Below are positions 35,497-45,363 of a stretch of 64,000 nucleotides of DNA, in pieces. The translations under genes and the position numbers were made by a program. The stretch comes from CAMDHY01 sp046156265 (lineage in GTDB: Bacteria; Pseudomonadota; Alphaproteobacteria; Rhizobiales; Segnochrobactraceae). Each line of letters starts with the position of its first letter. The stretch's first letter is position 1. The DNA lies in contig NZ_JAWDIR010000005.1 in the NCBI RefSeq assembly GCF_046156265.1, forward strand, positions 17,661-81,660. Direction: 5' to 3'. A model generated the notes under the pieces. The model made no database searches, was not told the DNA's origin, and saw nothing but the letters and a program-made list of their open reading frames with translations.

Positions 35497-38400
35497 ATGT
35501 CCCGCTTCTTCATCGACCGCCCCGTCTTCGCGTGGGTCATCGCGCTCTTGATCATGCTCGGAGGCGTGCTGGCGCTGTTCTCTCTGCCCATTGCGCAATA
35601 TCCGCAGATCGCACCGACGACCGTCAGTATCACCGCCTCCTATCCAGGGGCCGACGCCCAGACGGTGGAGAACTCGGTGACCAAGGTCATCGAGCAGGGA
35701 ATGACCGGCATCGACAATCTCGACTACATGTCGGCGACCTCCACCTCGACCGGCCAGTCGACGATTACGCTCACCTTCACCAGTACAGCCGATCCCGACA
35801 TCGCGCAGATGCAGGTGCAGAACAAGCTGCAGCTCGTCACCTCGCAGCTGCCGAGCGTCGTGCAGACCAACGGCATCTCCGTCGACAAGGCCTCCGACGG
35901 CTTCCTGATGGTGATCGGCTTCGTGTCGAGCGACGGGCGCATGTCGTCGACCGACGTGTCGGACTACGTCGACTCCACGCTCAACGACACGCTCCGGCGC
36001 ATCGAGGGCGTCGGCTCGACGACGCTGTTCGGATCGTCCTACGCGATGCGTGTCTGGCTCGATCCGGAGAAGCTCTCGAAATACCAGCTCAACCCGGGAG
36101 ACGTTTCGAGCGCCATCGAGGCGCAGAACACGCAAGTCTCCGCCGGACAGCTGGGCGGCCTTCCGGCGCGCGCGGGCCAGCAGCTCAACGCCACGGTGAC
36201 GGCGCGCTCGCGTCTGCAGACGCCGGAGCAGTTCCGCAACATCATCCTCAAGAGCACCACCGACGGCTCGCTCGTGCGCATCAACGATGTCGCGACGGTG
36301 GAGCTCGGCGCGGAAAGCTACACAACCTCCTCGCGCTACGACGGCAAGCCGGCGGCGGGCCTCGCCATCAACCTGGCGACGGGTGCAAACGCCATCGCCA
36401 CGGCGGAGAAGGTCAAGTCCGTCATCGAGCGGATGAAGCCGACCTTTCCGGAAGGCGTCGAGGTCGTCTATCCCTACGATACGACGCCGTTCGTCGTGCT
36501 CTCCATCGAAGAGGTCGTGCGCACCCTCCTGGAGGCCATCGCCCTCGTCTTCGTGGTGATGTTCGTCTTCCTGCAGAGCATCCGCGCGACGCTGATCCCT
36601 TCGCTCGCCGTGCCCGTCGTGCTGCTCGGCACCTTCGGCGTCCTGGCGCTGTTCGGCTACTCGATCAACACGCTGACCATGTTCGCCATGGTGCTCGCCA
36701 TCGGCCTGCTGGTCGACGACGCCATCGTGGTGGTCGAGAATGTCGAGCGCGTGATGGAGGAAGAGGGGCTTTCGCCGAAGGAGGCGACCCGCAAGTCGAT
36801 GGGCGAGATCACCGGCGCGCTCGTCGGCATCGCCACCGTGCTCTCCGCCGTATTCGTGCCCATGGCGTTCTTCGGCGGCTCGGTCGGCGTGATCTACCGC
36901 CAGTTCTCCGTCACCATCGTCTCGGCCATGGTGCTGTCGGTGCTGGTGGCGCTGATCCTGACGCCGGCCCTGTGCGCGACCATCCTCAAGCCCCCGAAAC
37001 AGCACACGAAGAGCCGCGGCTTCTTCGGTTGGTTCAACCGCAATTTCGACCGCACCACCACGGCCTATCGCGCCGGGGCCGCGGGCATCCTGGCGCGCTC
37101 CGGCCGCTTCCTCGTGATCTTTCTCGCCATCGCCGTCGCCATGGGCTGGATGTTCGCGCGGCTGCCCTCGTCGTTCCTGCCCGAGGAGGACCAGGGCATC
37201 CTCATCACCATGGTGCAACTGCCCGCCGGTGCCACGTCAGACCGCACGGAACAGGTGCTCGACAAGGTCCGCAGACATTTCCTCGAGTCCGAGAAGGAGG
37301 CGGTGGAGGGTGTCTTCACCGTCAACGGATTCGGCTTCAGCGGGCAGGGCCAGAACCTCGGCATCGCCTTTGTCCGTCTCAAGCCCTTCGACGAGCGCAC
37401 GTCGCCGGCGGTCGCCGCCAGCGCGGTGGCCGGCCGGGCGATGGGCGCGCTGCGGATACGCGACGCCATGGTCTTCACCCTCATGCCGCCGGCCATCCAG
37501 GGGATGGGCAATTCCGGAGGCTTCAGTTTCTACCTTCAGGACATCGCAGCCGCCGGCCACGAGACGCTGATGGCCGCGCGGAACCAGCTGCTCGGCATGG
37601 CGGCCCAGGACCGTCGCCTGATCGCCACCCGCCCCAACGGGCTGGAGGACGAGCCGCAATTCGTCGTGGACATCGACCAGGAGAAGGCGAGCGCGCTCGG
37701 CGTCTCGCTCGCCGACATCGACGCGACGCTCTCCACCGCCTGGGGCAGCGCCTATGTGAACGACTTTCTCGACCGTGGCCGGGTGAAGAAGGTCTACCTC
37801 CAGTCGGCGGCGAACTTCCGCATGCAGCCGGAAGATCTCGCCAAGTGGGAGGTGCGAAACTCCGCCGGGACGATGGTGCCCTTCGCCTCTTTCGCCGCGA
37901 CGCGATGGACCTACGGCTCACCGCGGCTCGAGCGCTTCAACGGCGCCTCGGCGGTGGAGATCCAGGGACAGGCGGCACCGGGGGTGTCGTCCGGCGTCGC
38001 GATGGACGCGATCGACGAGATCGTCGGCAAGCTCCCGCCGGGCTTCGACCATGAATGGACCGGCCTGTCGCATCAGGAGCGGCTCTCCTCCAATCAGGCG
38101 GTCGCCCTCTACGCCATCTCCGTGCTCGTCGTCTTCCTCTGCCTCGCCGCGCTCTACGAGAGCTGGTCGATCCCGTTCGCCGTGCTGCTGTCGGTGCCGA
38201 TCGGCATCTTCGGGGCGCTGCTCGGCGCCGAGCTCTTCGGCCAGGCCAACGACGTCTATTTCAAGGTCGGCCTGCTCACCACCATCGGCCTGTCGGCGAA
38301 GAACGCGATCCTCATCGTCGAATTCGCCATCGAGCGGCAGGCGCATGGCGCGGGCCTCGTCGAGGCGACGCTGGATGCCGCGCGGCAGCGCCTGCGCCCG

Positions 38401-38646
38401 ATCCTGATGACGTCCTTCGCCTTCATCCTCGGCGTGACGCCGCTCGCGATCGCCAGCGGTGCCGGCTCTGGGGCACAGAACGCCATCGGCATCGGCGTCA
38501 TGGGCGGCATGATCGCGGCCACCCTGCTCGGCGTCTTCTTCGTGCCGCTGCTCTTCGTCGTCGTCAGCCGCTTCCTCCGCACCAGGGCTCCCGAGGCCAC
38601 GCCCGCGGCCCTGACCGGAGAGGCGAGCGACGCCCATGCCGGCTGA
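35497..38646 (+). CDS. RND multidrug efflux pump, HAE1 family (AcrB/MexB type)
   Basis: 1049 residues, full length. Twelve membrane helices and two large periplasmic loops. It begins with the typical MSRFFIDRPVFAWVIALLIML. The proton-relay acidic pair is in GLLVDDAIVVVENVER, and the Lys counterpart lies in LSAKNAILIVEF. Uses the proton gradient to expel drugs, detergents or plant phenolics. Its stop overlaps the longer possible start of the channel gene. Confidence 0.95.
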   Translation: MSRFFIDRPVFAWVIALLIMLGGVLALFSLPIAQYPQIAPTTVSITASYPGADAQTVENSVTKVIEQGMTGIDNLDYMSATSTSTGQSTITLTFTSTADPDIAQMQVQNKLQLVTSQLPSVVQTNGISVDKASDGFLMVIGFVSSDGRMSSTDVSDYVDSTLNDTLRRIEGVGSTTLFGSSYAMRVWLDPEKLSKYQLNPGDVSSAIEAQNTQVSAGQLGGLPARAGQQLNATVTARSRLQTPEQFRNIILKSTTDGSLVRINDVATVELGAESYTTSSRYDGKPAAGLAINLATGANAIATAEKVKSVIERMKPTFPEGVEVVYPYDTTPFVVLSIEEVVRTLLEAIALVFVVMFVFLQSIRATLIPSLAVPVVLLGTFGVLALFGYSINTLTMFAMVLAIGLLVDDAIVVVENVERVMEEEGLSPKEATRKSMGEITGALVGIATVLSAVFVPMAFFGGSVGVIYRQFSVTIVSAMVLSVLVALILTPALCATILKPPKQHTKSRGFFGWFNRNFDRTTTAYRAGAAGILARSGRFLVIFLAIAVAMGWMFARLPSSFLPEEDQGILITMVQLPAGATSDRTEQVLDKVRRHFLESEKEAVEGVFTVNGFGFSGQGQNLGIAFVRLKPFDERTSPAVAASAVAGRAMGALRIRDAMVFTLMPPAIQGMGNSGGFSFYLQDIAAAGHETLMAARNQLLGMAAQDRRLIATRPNGLEDEPQFVVDIDQEKASALGVSLADIDATLSTAWGSAYVNDFLDRGRVKKVYLQSAANFRMQPEDLAKWEVRNSAGTMVPFASFAATRWTYGSPRLERFNGASAVEIQGQAAPGVSSGVAMDAIDEIVGKLPPGFDHEWTGLSHQERLSSNQAVALYAISVLVVFLCLAALYESWSIPFAVLLSVPIGIFGALLGAELFGQANDVYFKVGLLTTIGLSAKNAILIVEFAIERQAHGAGLVEATLDAARQRLRPILMTSFAFILGVTPLAIASGAGSGAQNAIGIGVMGGMIAATLLGVFFVPLLFVVVSRFLRTRAPEATPAALTGEASDAHAG

Positions 38647-38692
38647 TCCCCGTCCCAGCCTCGCAATCCTCTCCCTCCCGTCTGGTGAGCCG

Positions 38693-40303
38693 ATGCCGAT
38701 GCCGACCTCCGCCCTTCGCGCAGCCCGCGCATCGCGCCTCGCGAGTGCGCTCCTCGTCGCGGGCTTGCTCGGCGGCTGTGCCGTGGGGCCCGACTACAGC
38801 GCTCCAGCCATGCGGCTGCCGGCGAAATGGGGCATGGCGTCCCCGACGGTGGCGGTCACCGGCGAGGAGCCCGACAACCGGCCGCCGGAACTCGCCCGCT
38901 GGTGGGAGCGGCTCGGCGACAAGACGCTGAACCGGCTGATCGACGAGGCCATCGCCGGCAATCTCGACGTCGCCACCGCCAAGGCCCGGGTTCGCCAGGC
39001 GCGCGCCACGCGCCGGGAGGCGTTCGGTGCGCTGGCGCCCTCGGTCGACGGCACGGGCAGCTATACCCGCGCCGGCAACGGCAGCAACGTCTCCGATACC
39101 GGCGACGTGACGGTGTCCGGTCCCTATGATTCCTTCGCGTTCGGGGTGAATGCGAGCTGGGAGCTCGATCTCTTCGGCGCGAACCGTCGCGCGGCGGAAG
39201 CGGCGACCTATGGCCTCGACGCCGCCGAGGAGACGCTGCGCAACACGCTGCTCACCCTGATCGGCGACGTCGCGACCTACTATGTCGAGGCGCGCGGCTA
39301 TCAGGCCCGTGCCGCACTCGCCCGCCGCACCGCCGCCTCGCAGCGCGAGACGGCCGGATTGACCCGCACGAAGCTGCTGGCCGGTTCCGCCTCCGCCGTC
39401 GATGTTGCCAATGCCGAGGGGCAGGCGGCGAGTACCGAGGCCAACATCCCCGAACTCGAATCGAGCTACCAGCAGACGATCCACCAGCTCGCCATCCTGC
39501 TCGGCCAGCCGCCGAGCGCCCTCAACGAGGTGATGAAGCGCAAGGCGCCGATCCCGACGCCGGTCCGTGCGATCCCGCGGGGTGTGCCTGCGAACGTGCT
39601 CCTCTCGCGGCCGGACGTACGGCTCGCCGAGCGACAGTACGCTCAGTACACGGCGAAGGTCGGCCAGGCCGAGGCCGCGCGCTACCCCGCCATCAGCCTG
39701 ACCGGCGACGTCACCACGTCGGCGGCGAAGGTCGGCGACCTTGCGAAGAGCTCGAGCATCAGCTGGAGCTTCGGCCCGAGCCTCAGCATCCCGATCTTCA
39801 ACGGTGGTCAGCTGAAGGCGGCGGTGGAATATGCGCAGGCAGAGCGCGACGCGTACTTCATCGCCTACCGCGCCGCCGTTCTCGGCGCCCTGCAGGACGT
39901 GGAGAATGCGAGCGTCGCGCTGCAGCAGGAGCGCCTGAAGTACCGCAGCCTCGATGCGTCCGCCGCGTCCTACCGACAGGCCGTCTCCCTCGCCCGAACC
40001 CTCTACCAGAGCGGCTCGTCGAGCTTCCTCGACGTGCTGGATTCGGAGCGCTCGGCCTACTCCGCCGACGACACGCTGCTCGCCAGCCGGGTCGCCATCG
40101 CCACCGACTACATCGCGCTCAACAAGGCACTGGGTGGCGGCTGGACCGGCAAGGTCGACGACCGCACGCCGGCGGTGGTGGACACGCAGATGGCGCCGCG
40201 GCTGGTGTCGCTCGACCGCACCGGGCTCACCCGGCGCGATCCGGAGAACCGCAGCCCCGACAAGGCCTTGGCACGGAAAGGGGCGGCGGGATCCGCGAGG
40301 TGA
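38693..40303 (+). CDS. Outer-membrane efflux channel lipoprotein (OprM/NodT family)
   Basis: 536 residues from ATG 38693, which gives a normal lipoprotein signal ending LLGGC; ATG 38636, inside the pump gene, would add 19 residues ahead of it. TolC-like repeats are visible: WWERLGDKTLNRLIDEAIAGN near the N-terminus and LLSRPDVRLAERQYAQYTA in the second half. The C-terminal tail after GGGWTG is unusually long (about 50 residues). Completes the tripartite pump. Confidence 0.92.
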   Translation: MPMPTSALRAARASRLASALLVAGLLGGCAVGPDYSAPAMRLPAKWGMASPTVAVTGEEPDNRPPELARWWERLGDKTLNRLIDEAIAGNLDVATAKARVRQARATRREAFGALAPSVDGTGSYTRAGNGSNVSDTGDVTVSGPYDSFAFGVNASWELDLFGANRRAAEAATYGLDAAEETLRNTLLTLIGDVATYYVEARGYQARAALARRTAASQRETAGLTRTKLLAGSASAVDVANAEGQAASTEANIPELESSYQQTIHQLAILLGQPPSALNEVMKRKAPIPTPVRAIPRGVPANVLLSRPDVRLAERQYAQYTAKVGQAEAARYPAISLTGDVTTSAAKVGDLAKSSSISWSFGPSLSIPIFNGGQLKAAVEYAQAERDAYFIAYRAAVLGALQDVENASVALQQERLKYRSLDASAASYRQAVSLARTLYQSGSSSFLDVLDSERSAYSADDTLLASRVAIATDYIALNKALGGGWTGKVDDRTPAVVDTQMAPRLVSLDRTGLTRRDPENRSPDKALARKGAAGSAR

Positions 40304-40371
40304 GCCTCGGCGTCTATGCGCCAGGGAAGAGCCTGATTGCGACGTCGCAGACAGAGCGGCCGGCGGAGCCC

Positions 40372-41304
40372 TCAGCCGAGCCGCGTCCCCGCTGCCACCG
40401 GCGTGCCGCGCAGGAAGTCTGCCGCCGCCATCGGGCCCTTGCCGGCGCGCTGCACGGTGACGAGGCGCACCGCGCCCGTGCCGCAGGCGACGGTGAGCCC
40501 ATCGTCGAGCGCCGTGCCCGGTGCGCCGGTACCCTCCGCCAAGGCGGTGCGGAGGACCTTCAGCCGCTCGACCTTGCCGCCGCGCTCGATCTCGCAGTAA
40601 GCGCCGGGGAAGGGCGACAGGCCGCGCACGTGGTCGTGCACGGCTTGCGCCGGCAAGGACCAGTCGATGCGCGTCTCGGCGTTGGTCAGCTTCGCGGCGT
40701 AGGTGACGCCGTCCGCCGGCTGCGGCGTGCACTCCAGCCGGCCGGCGTCCAGTGCTGCCAGCGCCCGCACCATCAGCCCCGCGCCGAGCGGGGCGAGGCG
40801 GTCGTGCAACTCGCCCGCCGTCTCGTCCGGCCCGATCGACGTGCGCTCGGTGAGGCAGACCGGGCCGGTGTCGAGGCCCTCGTCCATGCGCATCACCATC
40901 GCGCCCGTCTCCGCGTCGCCCGCCATCACCGCCCGGTTGATCGGGGCGGCACCGCGCCACCGCGGCAGCAGCGAGGCGTGGAGATTGAGGCAGCCGTGGC
41001 GCGGCGCGTCCAGCACCGGCTTCGGCAGGATCAGCCCGTAGGCGACCACCACCGCGACGTCCGCCCCGTGCGCCGCAAACGTCGCCTGGTCGTCTGGATC
41101 GCGCAGCCGCGCCGGCGTCAGCACGGGCACGCCCAGCCGCTCCGCCGCTTCGTGCACGGCCGAGCGACGCTCCGCCATGCCGCGCCCGGCGGGGCGGGGC
41201 GCGCGCGTGTAGGCGGCGACGACGCGGTGCCCGGCGCCGGTGATCGCCTCGAGTGTCGGCACGGCGAAGTCCGGCGTGCCCATGAAGACGATTTTCAGCG
41301 GCAT
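40372..41304 (-). CDS. fmt: Methionyl-tRNA formyltransferase
   Basis: 310 residues. It formylates initiator Met-tRNA with 10-formyl-THF. N-terminal MGTPDFAVPTLEAI, catalytic N107-L-H109 in CLNLHASLLPRWRGAAPI, and the C-terminal OB-like domain are complete. It starts 10 bp after def on the same strand, the usual def-fmt pair. Confidence 0.96.
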   Translation of the reverse strand: MPLKIVFMGTPDFAVPTLEAITGAGHRVVAAYTRAPRPAGRGMAERRSAVHEAAERLGVPVLTPARLRDPDDQATFAAHGADVAVVVAYGLILPKPVLDAPRHGCLNLHASLLPRWRGAAPINRAVMAGDAETGAMVMRMDEGLDTGPVCLTERTSIGPDETAGELHDRLAPLGAGLMVRALAALDAGRLECTPQPADGVTYAAKLTNAETRIDWSLPAQAVHDHVRGLSPFPGAYCEIERGGKVERLKVLRTALAEGTGAPGTALDDGLTVACGTGAVRLVTVQRAGKGPMAAADFLRGTPVAAGTRLG

Positions 41305-41314
41305 CGCGCGCCGC

Positions 41315-41869
41315 TCACGCGGCGCCCATCTTGGTGCGCGGGGCGGGTCGAGCCGACGGCGCGTCCAGCTTCGCCTGCTTCTTCGCCCGCTTGACGATCA
41401 GCCCGCGCTTCAGCCGCGACAGGTGGTCGATGAAGAGGACGCCGTTCAGGTGGTCGATCTCGTGCTGCAGGCAGGTGGCGAGCAGGCCGTCGGCCGTCAT
41501 CTCGCCCTCGGCGCCGTCGCGGTCGAGGAAGCGCAGGCGGATCTCGGCCGGACGCTCCACCTCGGCATATTCCTCCGGGATCGACAGGCAGCCTTCCTCG
41601 TGCGTCGACAGCGCCTCGGACGACCAGACGATCTCCGGGTTGATGAAGGCCATCGGGTTGGGCGGCGCGTCGCCCTTGGCGACGTCGAGCACCAGAAGCC
41701 GCTTCGGCACGGCGATCTGCACGGCGGCGAGCCCGATGCCGGGCGCGTCGTACATGGTGTCGAACATGTCCTCGATCAGCGCGCGCAACTCCGCGTCCAC
41801 CTTGTGGATCGGATCGCTCGTCTGCCGCAGCATCGGATCGGGAAGCCGGATGATCTCGCGTATCGCCAT
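41315..41869 (-). CDS. def: Peptide deformylase
   Basis: 184 residues from ATG 41869. It removes the N-formyl group from new proteins. The three family motifs are all present: GIGLAAVQ (from G44), EGCLS with metal ligand C94, and H136-E137-I-D-H140. The C-terminal tail is Lys/Ala-rich. Co-directional with fmt and divergent from rmuC. Confidence 0.96.
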   Translation of the reverse strand: MAIREIIRLPDPMLRQTSDPIHKVDAELRALIEDMFDTMYDAPGIGLAAVQIAVPKRLLVLDVAKGDAPPNPMAFINPEIVWSSEALSTHEEGCLSIPEEYAEVERPAEIRLRFLDRDGAEGEMTADGLLATCLQHEIDHLNGVLFIDHLSRLKRGLIVKRAKKQAKLDAPSARPAPRTKMGAA

Positions 41870-41959
41870 TTTCGCTAGATATGAAACCGCGCATTCCCGG
41901 TCAATCGGGATGCCGGCGCGGCGAATCGCGTGGGTCGCGAATCGGCGTAAAGCAGGGGC

Positions 41960-43159
41960 ATGTTCGAAGGGCCCCTCGCCGAACCGCTGTTCATGCTCGG
42001 CAGCCGCGCCGTGCTCGTCGGCGAGGTCGCGCTCGCTGCAGCAGTCGTGCTCGGGGTGCTCCTCGTCGTCACCCTGATGGCGCTGCGCAAGGCGGCCCGC
42101 GCGGGTCTCGAAGCCGAACTCATCGCGGCCGAGCGGACCGAGGTGCTGGAGGATCGCATCGGCGAGCTCCTGCGCGTGCAGTCGGAGACCTCCGGCCGCC
42201 TCCAGACGATGGCCGAGGTGCTCGGCTCCCGCCAGAGCGACCTCGCCCGGCTGGTGGGGGAGCGCCTCGACGGCCTCGGCCACCGGCTCGGCCAGTCGAT
42301 GGCGGAGACGACGAAGTCGACCCACGCCAACCTCACCCAGCTGAACGAGCGCCTCGCCGTCATCGACCGCGCCCAGGACACCATCGCCAAGCTCTCCGGC
42401 CACGTCGTCGCGCTGGAAAAGATCTTCGCCGACAAGCAGACCCGCGGCGCCTTCGGCCAGGGGCGGATGGAGGCGATCGTCCGCGACGCGCTGCCCACCG
42501 GCGCCTACGAGTTCCAGGCGACGCTGTCGAACGGCACCCGGCCCGACTGCCTGGTGCGGCTGTCGAACGGCCAGCCGCCGCTCGCCATCGACGCGAAGTT
42601 CCCGCTCGAGGCCTACAACCGCATCCGCGCCGCCGACCGGCCGGAGCTCGCCAAGGCTGCCGAAACGCAGTTCCGCCGCGACCTCGGCAAGCACGTCGAC
42701 GACATCAGCGCCCGCTACCTCATCCCCGGCGAGACGCAGGACACCGCCTTCCTGTTCGTGCCGTCGGAATCGGTGTTCGCCGAGATCCACGAGCGCTTCG
42801 AGGATATCATCGCCCGCGCAGGCGCCGCCCGCGTCGTCATTGTCTCGCCGTCGCTGCTCGTCCTGTCGGTGCAGGTGGTGCAGGCCATCCTGCGCGACGA
42901 GCGCATGCGCGAGCAGGCCCACATCGTCCAGGCCGAGGTGCGCCGCCTCGTCGAGGACGTCGTGCGCCTGCACGAGCGCACGCTCGCGCTGCAGAAGCAC
43001 ATCGCCCAGGCCGGCGGCGACCTCGATCTGATCGTCGTCTCCGCCGACAAGATCCGCCGCCGCGGTGGTCGCCTCGAGGCGCTCGATCTCGACGAACCGG
43101 CCGGCGAACCTCTAGGCTCGGCCAATCCCTCCGACGACGGCCGTCGCGCCGCGTCCTGA
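41960..43159 (+). CDS. rmuC: DNA recombination protein RmuC homologue
   Basis: 399 residues. An N-terminal membrane helix (about residues 20-42) is followed by a coiled coil (about 50-150) and a PD-(D/E)XK-like nuclease domain with ALPTGAYEFQATLSNGTRPDCLV and AIDAKFPLEAY. RmuC limits inversions and damaged DNA products. Divergent from def, as in related genomes. Its stop lies 26 bp before the next gene. Confidence 0.9.
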   Translation: MFEGPLAEPLFMLGSRAVLVGEVALAAAVVLGVLLVVTLMALRKAARAGLEAELIAAERTEVLEDRIGELLRVQSETSGRLQTMAEVLGSRQSDLARLVGERLDGLGHRLGQSMAETTKSTHANLTQLNERLAVIDRAQDTIAKLSGHVVALEKIFADKQTRGAFGQGRMEAIVRDALPTGAYEFQATLSNGTRPDCLVRLSNGQPPLAIDAKFPLEAYNRIRAADRPELAKAAETQFRRDLGKHVDDISARYLIPGETQDTAFLFVPSESVFAEIHERFEDIIARAGAARVVIVSPSLLVLSVQVVQAILRDERMREQAHIVQAEVRRLVEDVVRLHERTLALQKHIAQAGGDLDLIVVSADKIRRRGGRLEALDLDEPAGEPLGSANPSDDGRRAAS

Positions 43160-43185
43160 CCCTTCACATCACGATCGAGGCGGCG

Positions 43186-44130
43186 ATGACGATCCTCTTG
43201 TCGACGGGAATCTGGCCGGTGGAAGACTGGCAGCGGCCGCTGGCGAAGCTCGCCCCGGAGCGCCGCGTCGTCGTCGCCGGCCGCGACGACTACGACCCCG
43301 CCGAGGTGCGCTACGCGCTGGCCTGGAAGCCGCCGGAGGGCCTCCTCGCCGGCCTGCCGAACCTTGCCGCGATCTTCTCGCTCGGCGCCGGCGTCGACCA
43401 CATCCTCGGCGATCCGACGCTGCCGGACGTGCCGCTCGCCCGCATCGTCGACCCGGACCTGACGATGCGCATGACCGAGTGGGTGGTGCTGCAGGTGCTG
43501 TTCCACCACCGCAAGACCTTCGGCTACATGCGCCAGCAGCGGGAGCGGCACTGGGACGAGATCCGCCAGCCGGCGGCGAAGGACGTGCGGGTTGGCGTCA
43601 TGGGCCTCGGCGTGCTTGGCCGCGACGCGGTGGAGGTGATCGCCCGCCTCGGCTTCGACACCGCCGGCTGGAGCCGCTCCCCGCAGGAGATCCCTGGCGT
43701 CGCCTGCTTCCACGGGAAGGAAGGCTTCGACGCCTTCCTCGCCCGCACCGACATCCTGGTCTGCCTGCTGCCGCTGACGCCGGAGACGCAAGGCCTGATC
43801 GACCGCCGGCTCTTGTCGAAGCTGCCGCGCGACGGCGCGCTCGGCGGCGCGGTGCTGATCAACGCCGGCCGCGGCGGCCAGCAGGTCGCGGCCGACGTGC
43901 TCGCGGCCCTCGACGATGGCACGCTGATCGGCGCCAGCCTCGACGTCTTCGAGACGGAGCCGCTGCCGAACGACAGCCCGTTCTGGTCGCATCCGAAGGT
44001 GCTCGTCTACCCGCACGTCGCCGCCGTCAGCGACGCCAACGCGCTGACCCGCCTCATCCTCAGCCAGATCGAGCGTGTCGAGGCCGGCCTGCCGCCCGAG
44101 CACCTCGTCGATCGCGCCCGCGGCTACTGA
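43186..44130 (+). CDS. Glyoxylate/hydroxypyruvate reductase A-like 2-hydroxyacid dehydrogenase
   Basis: 314 residues from ATG 43186, with GAGG 5 nt upstream. The Rossmann dinucleotide motif is VGVMGLGVLGRDAVEVI. Catalytic residues lie in INAGRGGQQV (Arg), FETEPLPNDSPFW (Glu) and YPHVAAVS (His). The STGIWPVEDWQRPLAKLAP opening is characteristic of the GhrA subgroup. Cytosolic NAD(P)H-dependent reduction of glyoxylate or hydroxypyruvate. Confidence 0.9.
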   Translation: MTILLSTGIWPVEDWQRPLAKLAPERRVVVAGRDDYDPAEVRYALAWKPPEGLLAGLPNLAAIFSLGAGVDHILGDPTLPDVPLARIVDPDLTMRMTEWVVLQVLFHHRKTFGYMRQQRERHWDEIRQPAAKDVRVGVMGLGVLGRDAVEVIARLGFDTAGWSRSPQEIPGVACFHGKEGFDAFLARTDILVCLLPLTPETQGLIDRRLLSKLPRDGALGGAVLINAGRGGQQVAADVLAALDDGTLIGASLDVFETEPLPNDSPFWSHPKVLVYPHVAAVSDANALTRLILSQIERVEAGLPPEHLVDRARGY

Positions 44131-44307
44131 CGCTCCGACCCCGCGGACTGCCTGTGAAGCAACCCTGTGGCTTCCGTGTGCAGGTGCGGTATAGTGGAAG
44201 GCGAGGCTGTGAGGCGTCACAGGATCCGCGGGGCGGACCGACGCTGGCCCATGCATCTTCGAAATCGTCCGACAATCGGCGCGGATGCAGCAGGTGGCCG
44301 CTCACCA

Positions 44308-45363
44308 ATGGCAAAGAAGCCGCGGAAATCCAGGAAGCAGAAGGGCGGCGAGGCCGAAGTCGAGCGCTTCCGCGACGAGCTCGGACCGTTCGTCGTCTCT
44401 GCCGAGACGACGCGGATGGCGATGGTCTTCACCAACGCCAAAGAGGCCGGCAACCCGATCGTCTTCGCCAATGACAGCTTTCTCGAGCTGACCGGCTACG
44501 AGCGAGACGAGGTGCTGGGGCAGAATTTCGATTTCCTGACGGTGCACAACACCAGCACGGAGGCGCTGGCGAAAGTCCAGGCGGCGCTGGATGGCAAGCC
44601 GAGCGGCGATATCGAGATCCTCTATCACCGCAAGGACAACAGCGAGTTCCTTGCGGCGGTCTTCATCTGCCCGGTGCGCGACGAGAGTGACAAGGTCGTC
44701 CAGTATTTCGCGTCGTTCGTCGATCTGACGCGGCACCGGGACGCGGAACAGCACCTGCAGGCGCTGATCAATGAGCTCAATCACCGCGTCAAGAACACGC
44801 TCGCGACGGTTCAGGCCATCGTTCGCCAGGTCCTGCGGACCGAACCCGACCCCATCGTCGCGCGCGAGGCGATCGAGTCCCGGCTGTTCGCGCTGTCGCG
44901 ATCTCACGACCTTTTGACGCGCGAGAACTGGCGGGGGGCTGGTCTGCGCGATGTCCTGGAAACGGCGCTGGCGCCCTTCGGCGTCGTGGCGGGCCAGGAC
45001 TCGCGGCTGGCGATCTCCGGCGACAACCTCCGCTTTCCGCCGAGAACCGCCCTGGCGCTCGGCATCGCGTTCAACGAACTCGCGACCAACGCGGTGAAGT
45101 ACGGGGCGTTCGCGAACGCGATGGGTACGGTCGACGTTACCTGGTCGGTGGAGGCGACGCAGGGTGGGGATCGGGTGTTGCTGCGCTGGCAGGAGACGTC
45201 CGGACCGACCGTCGCGCCGCCCGTCCGCAAGGGCTTCGGATCACAGATGATCGAACGCGGCCTGGCACAGGAACTGAACGGTACTGTGCATCTCGACTAT
45301 CGGCCGGAAGGATTGGTCTGCACCATGGAATTTCTCGCGCCCCAAGACCCAGCGCATGGATAG
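44308..45363 (+). CDS. LOV-like PAS HWE-family histidine kinase lacking the photoactive cysteine
   Basis: 351 residues from ATG 44308; ATG 44251 is an alternative. The PAS domain (about residues 25-135) matches bacterial LOV domains in GNPIVFANDSFLELTGYERDEVLG, but the flavin-adduct motif N-C-R-F-L reads N-F74-D-F-L. The kinase core is of the HWE type: phosphoacceptor H159 in ELNHRVKNTLATVQAI, then FNELATNAVKYGA and LRWQETSGP. Its end overlaps the next receiver gene by 8 bp. The Cys loss means no normal LOV photocycle; it may sense redox or another ligand. Confidence 0.88.
   Translation: MAKKPRKSRKQKGGEAEVERFRDELGPFVVSAETTRMAMVFTNAKEAGNPIVFANDSFLELTGYERDEVLGQNFDFLTVHNTSTEALAKVQAALDGKPSGDIEILYHRKDNSEFLAAVFICPVRDESDKVVQYFASFVDLTRHRDAEQHLQALINELNHRVKNTLATVQAIVRQVLRTEPDPIVAREAIESRLFALSRSHDLLTRENWRGAGLRDVLETALAPFGVVAGQDSRLAISGDNLRFPPRTALALGIAFNELATNAVKYGAFANAMGTVDVTWSVEATQGGDRVLLRWQETSGPTVAPPVRKGFGSQMIERGLAQELNGTVHLDYRPEGLVCTMEFLAPQDPAHG

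Noticed and set aside
44308..45363. Functional blue-light LOV receptor
   Set aside because: The adduct cysteine is Phe, so a normal LOV photocycle cannot form; annotated as LOV-like only.
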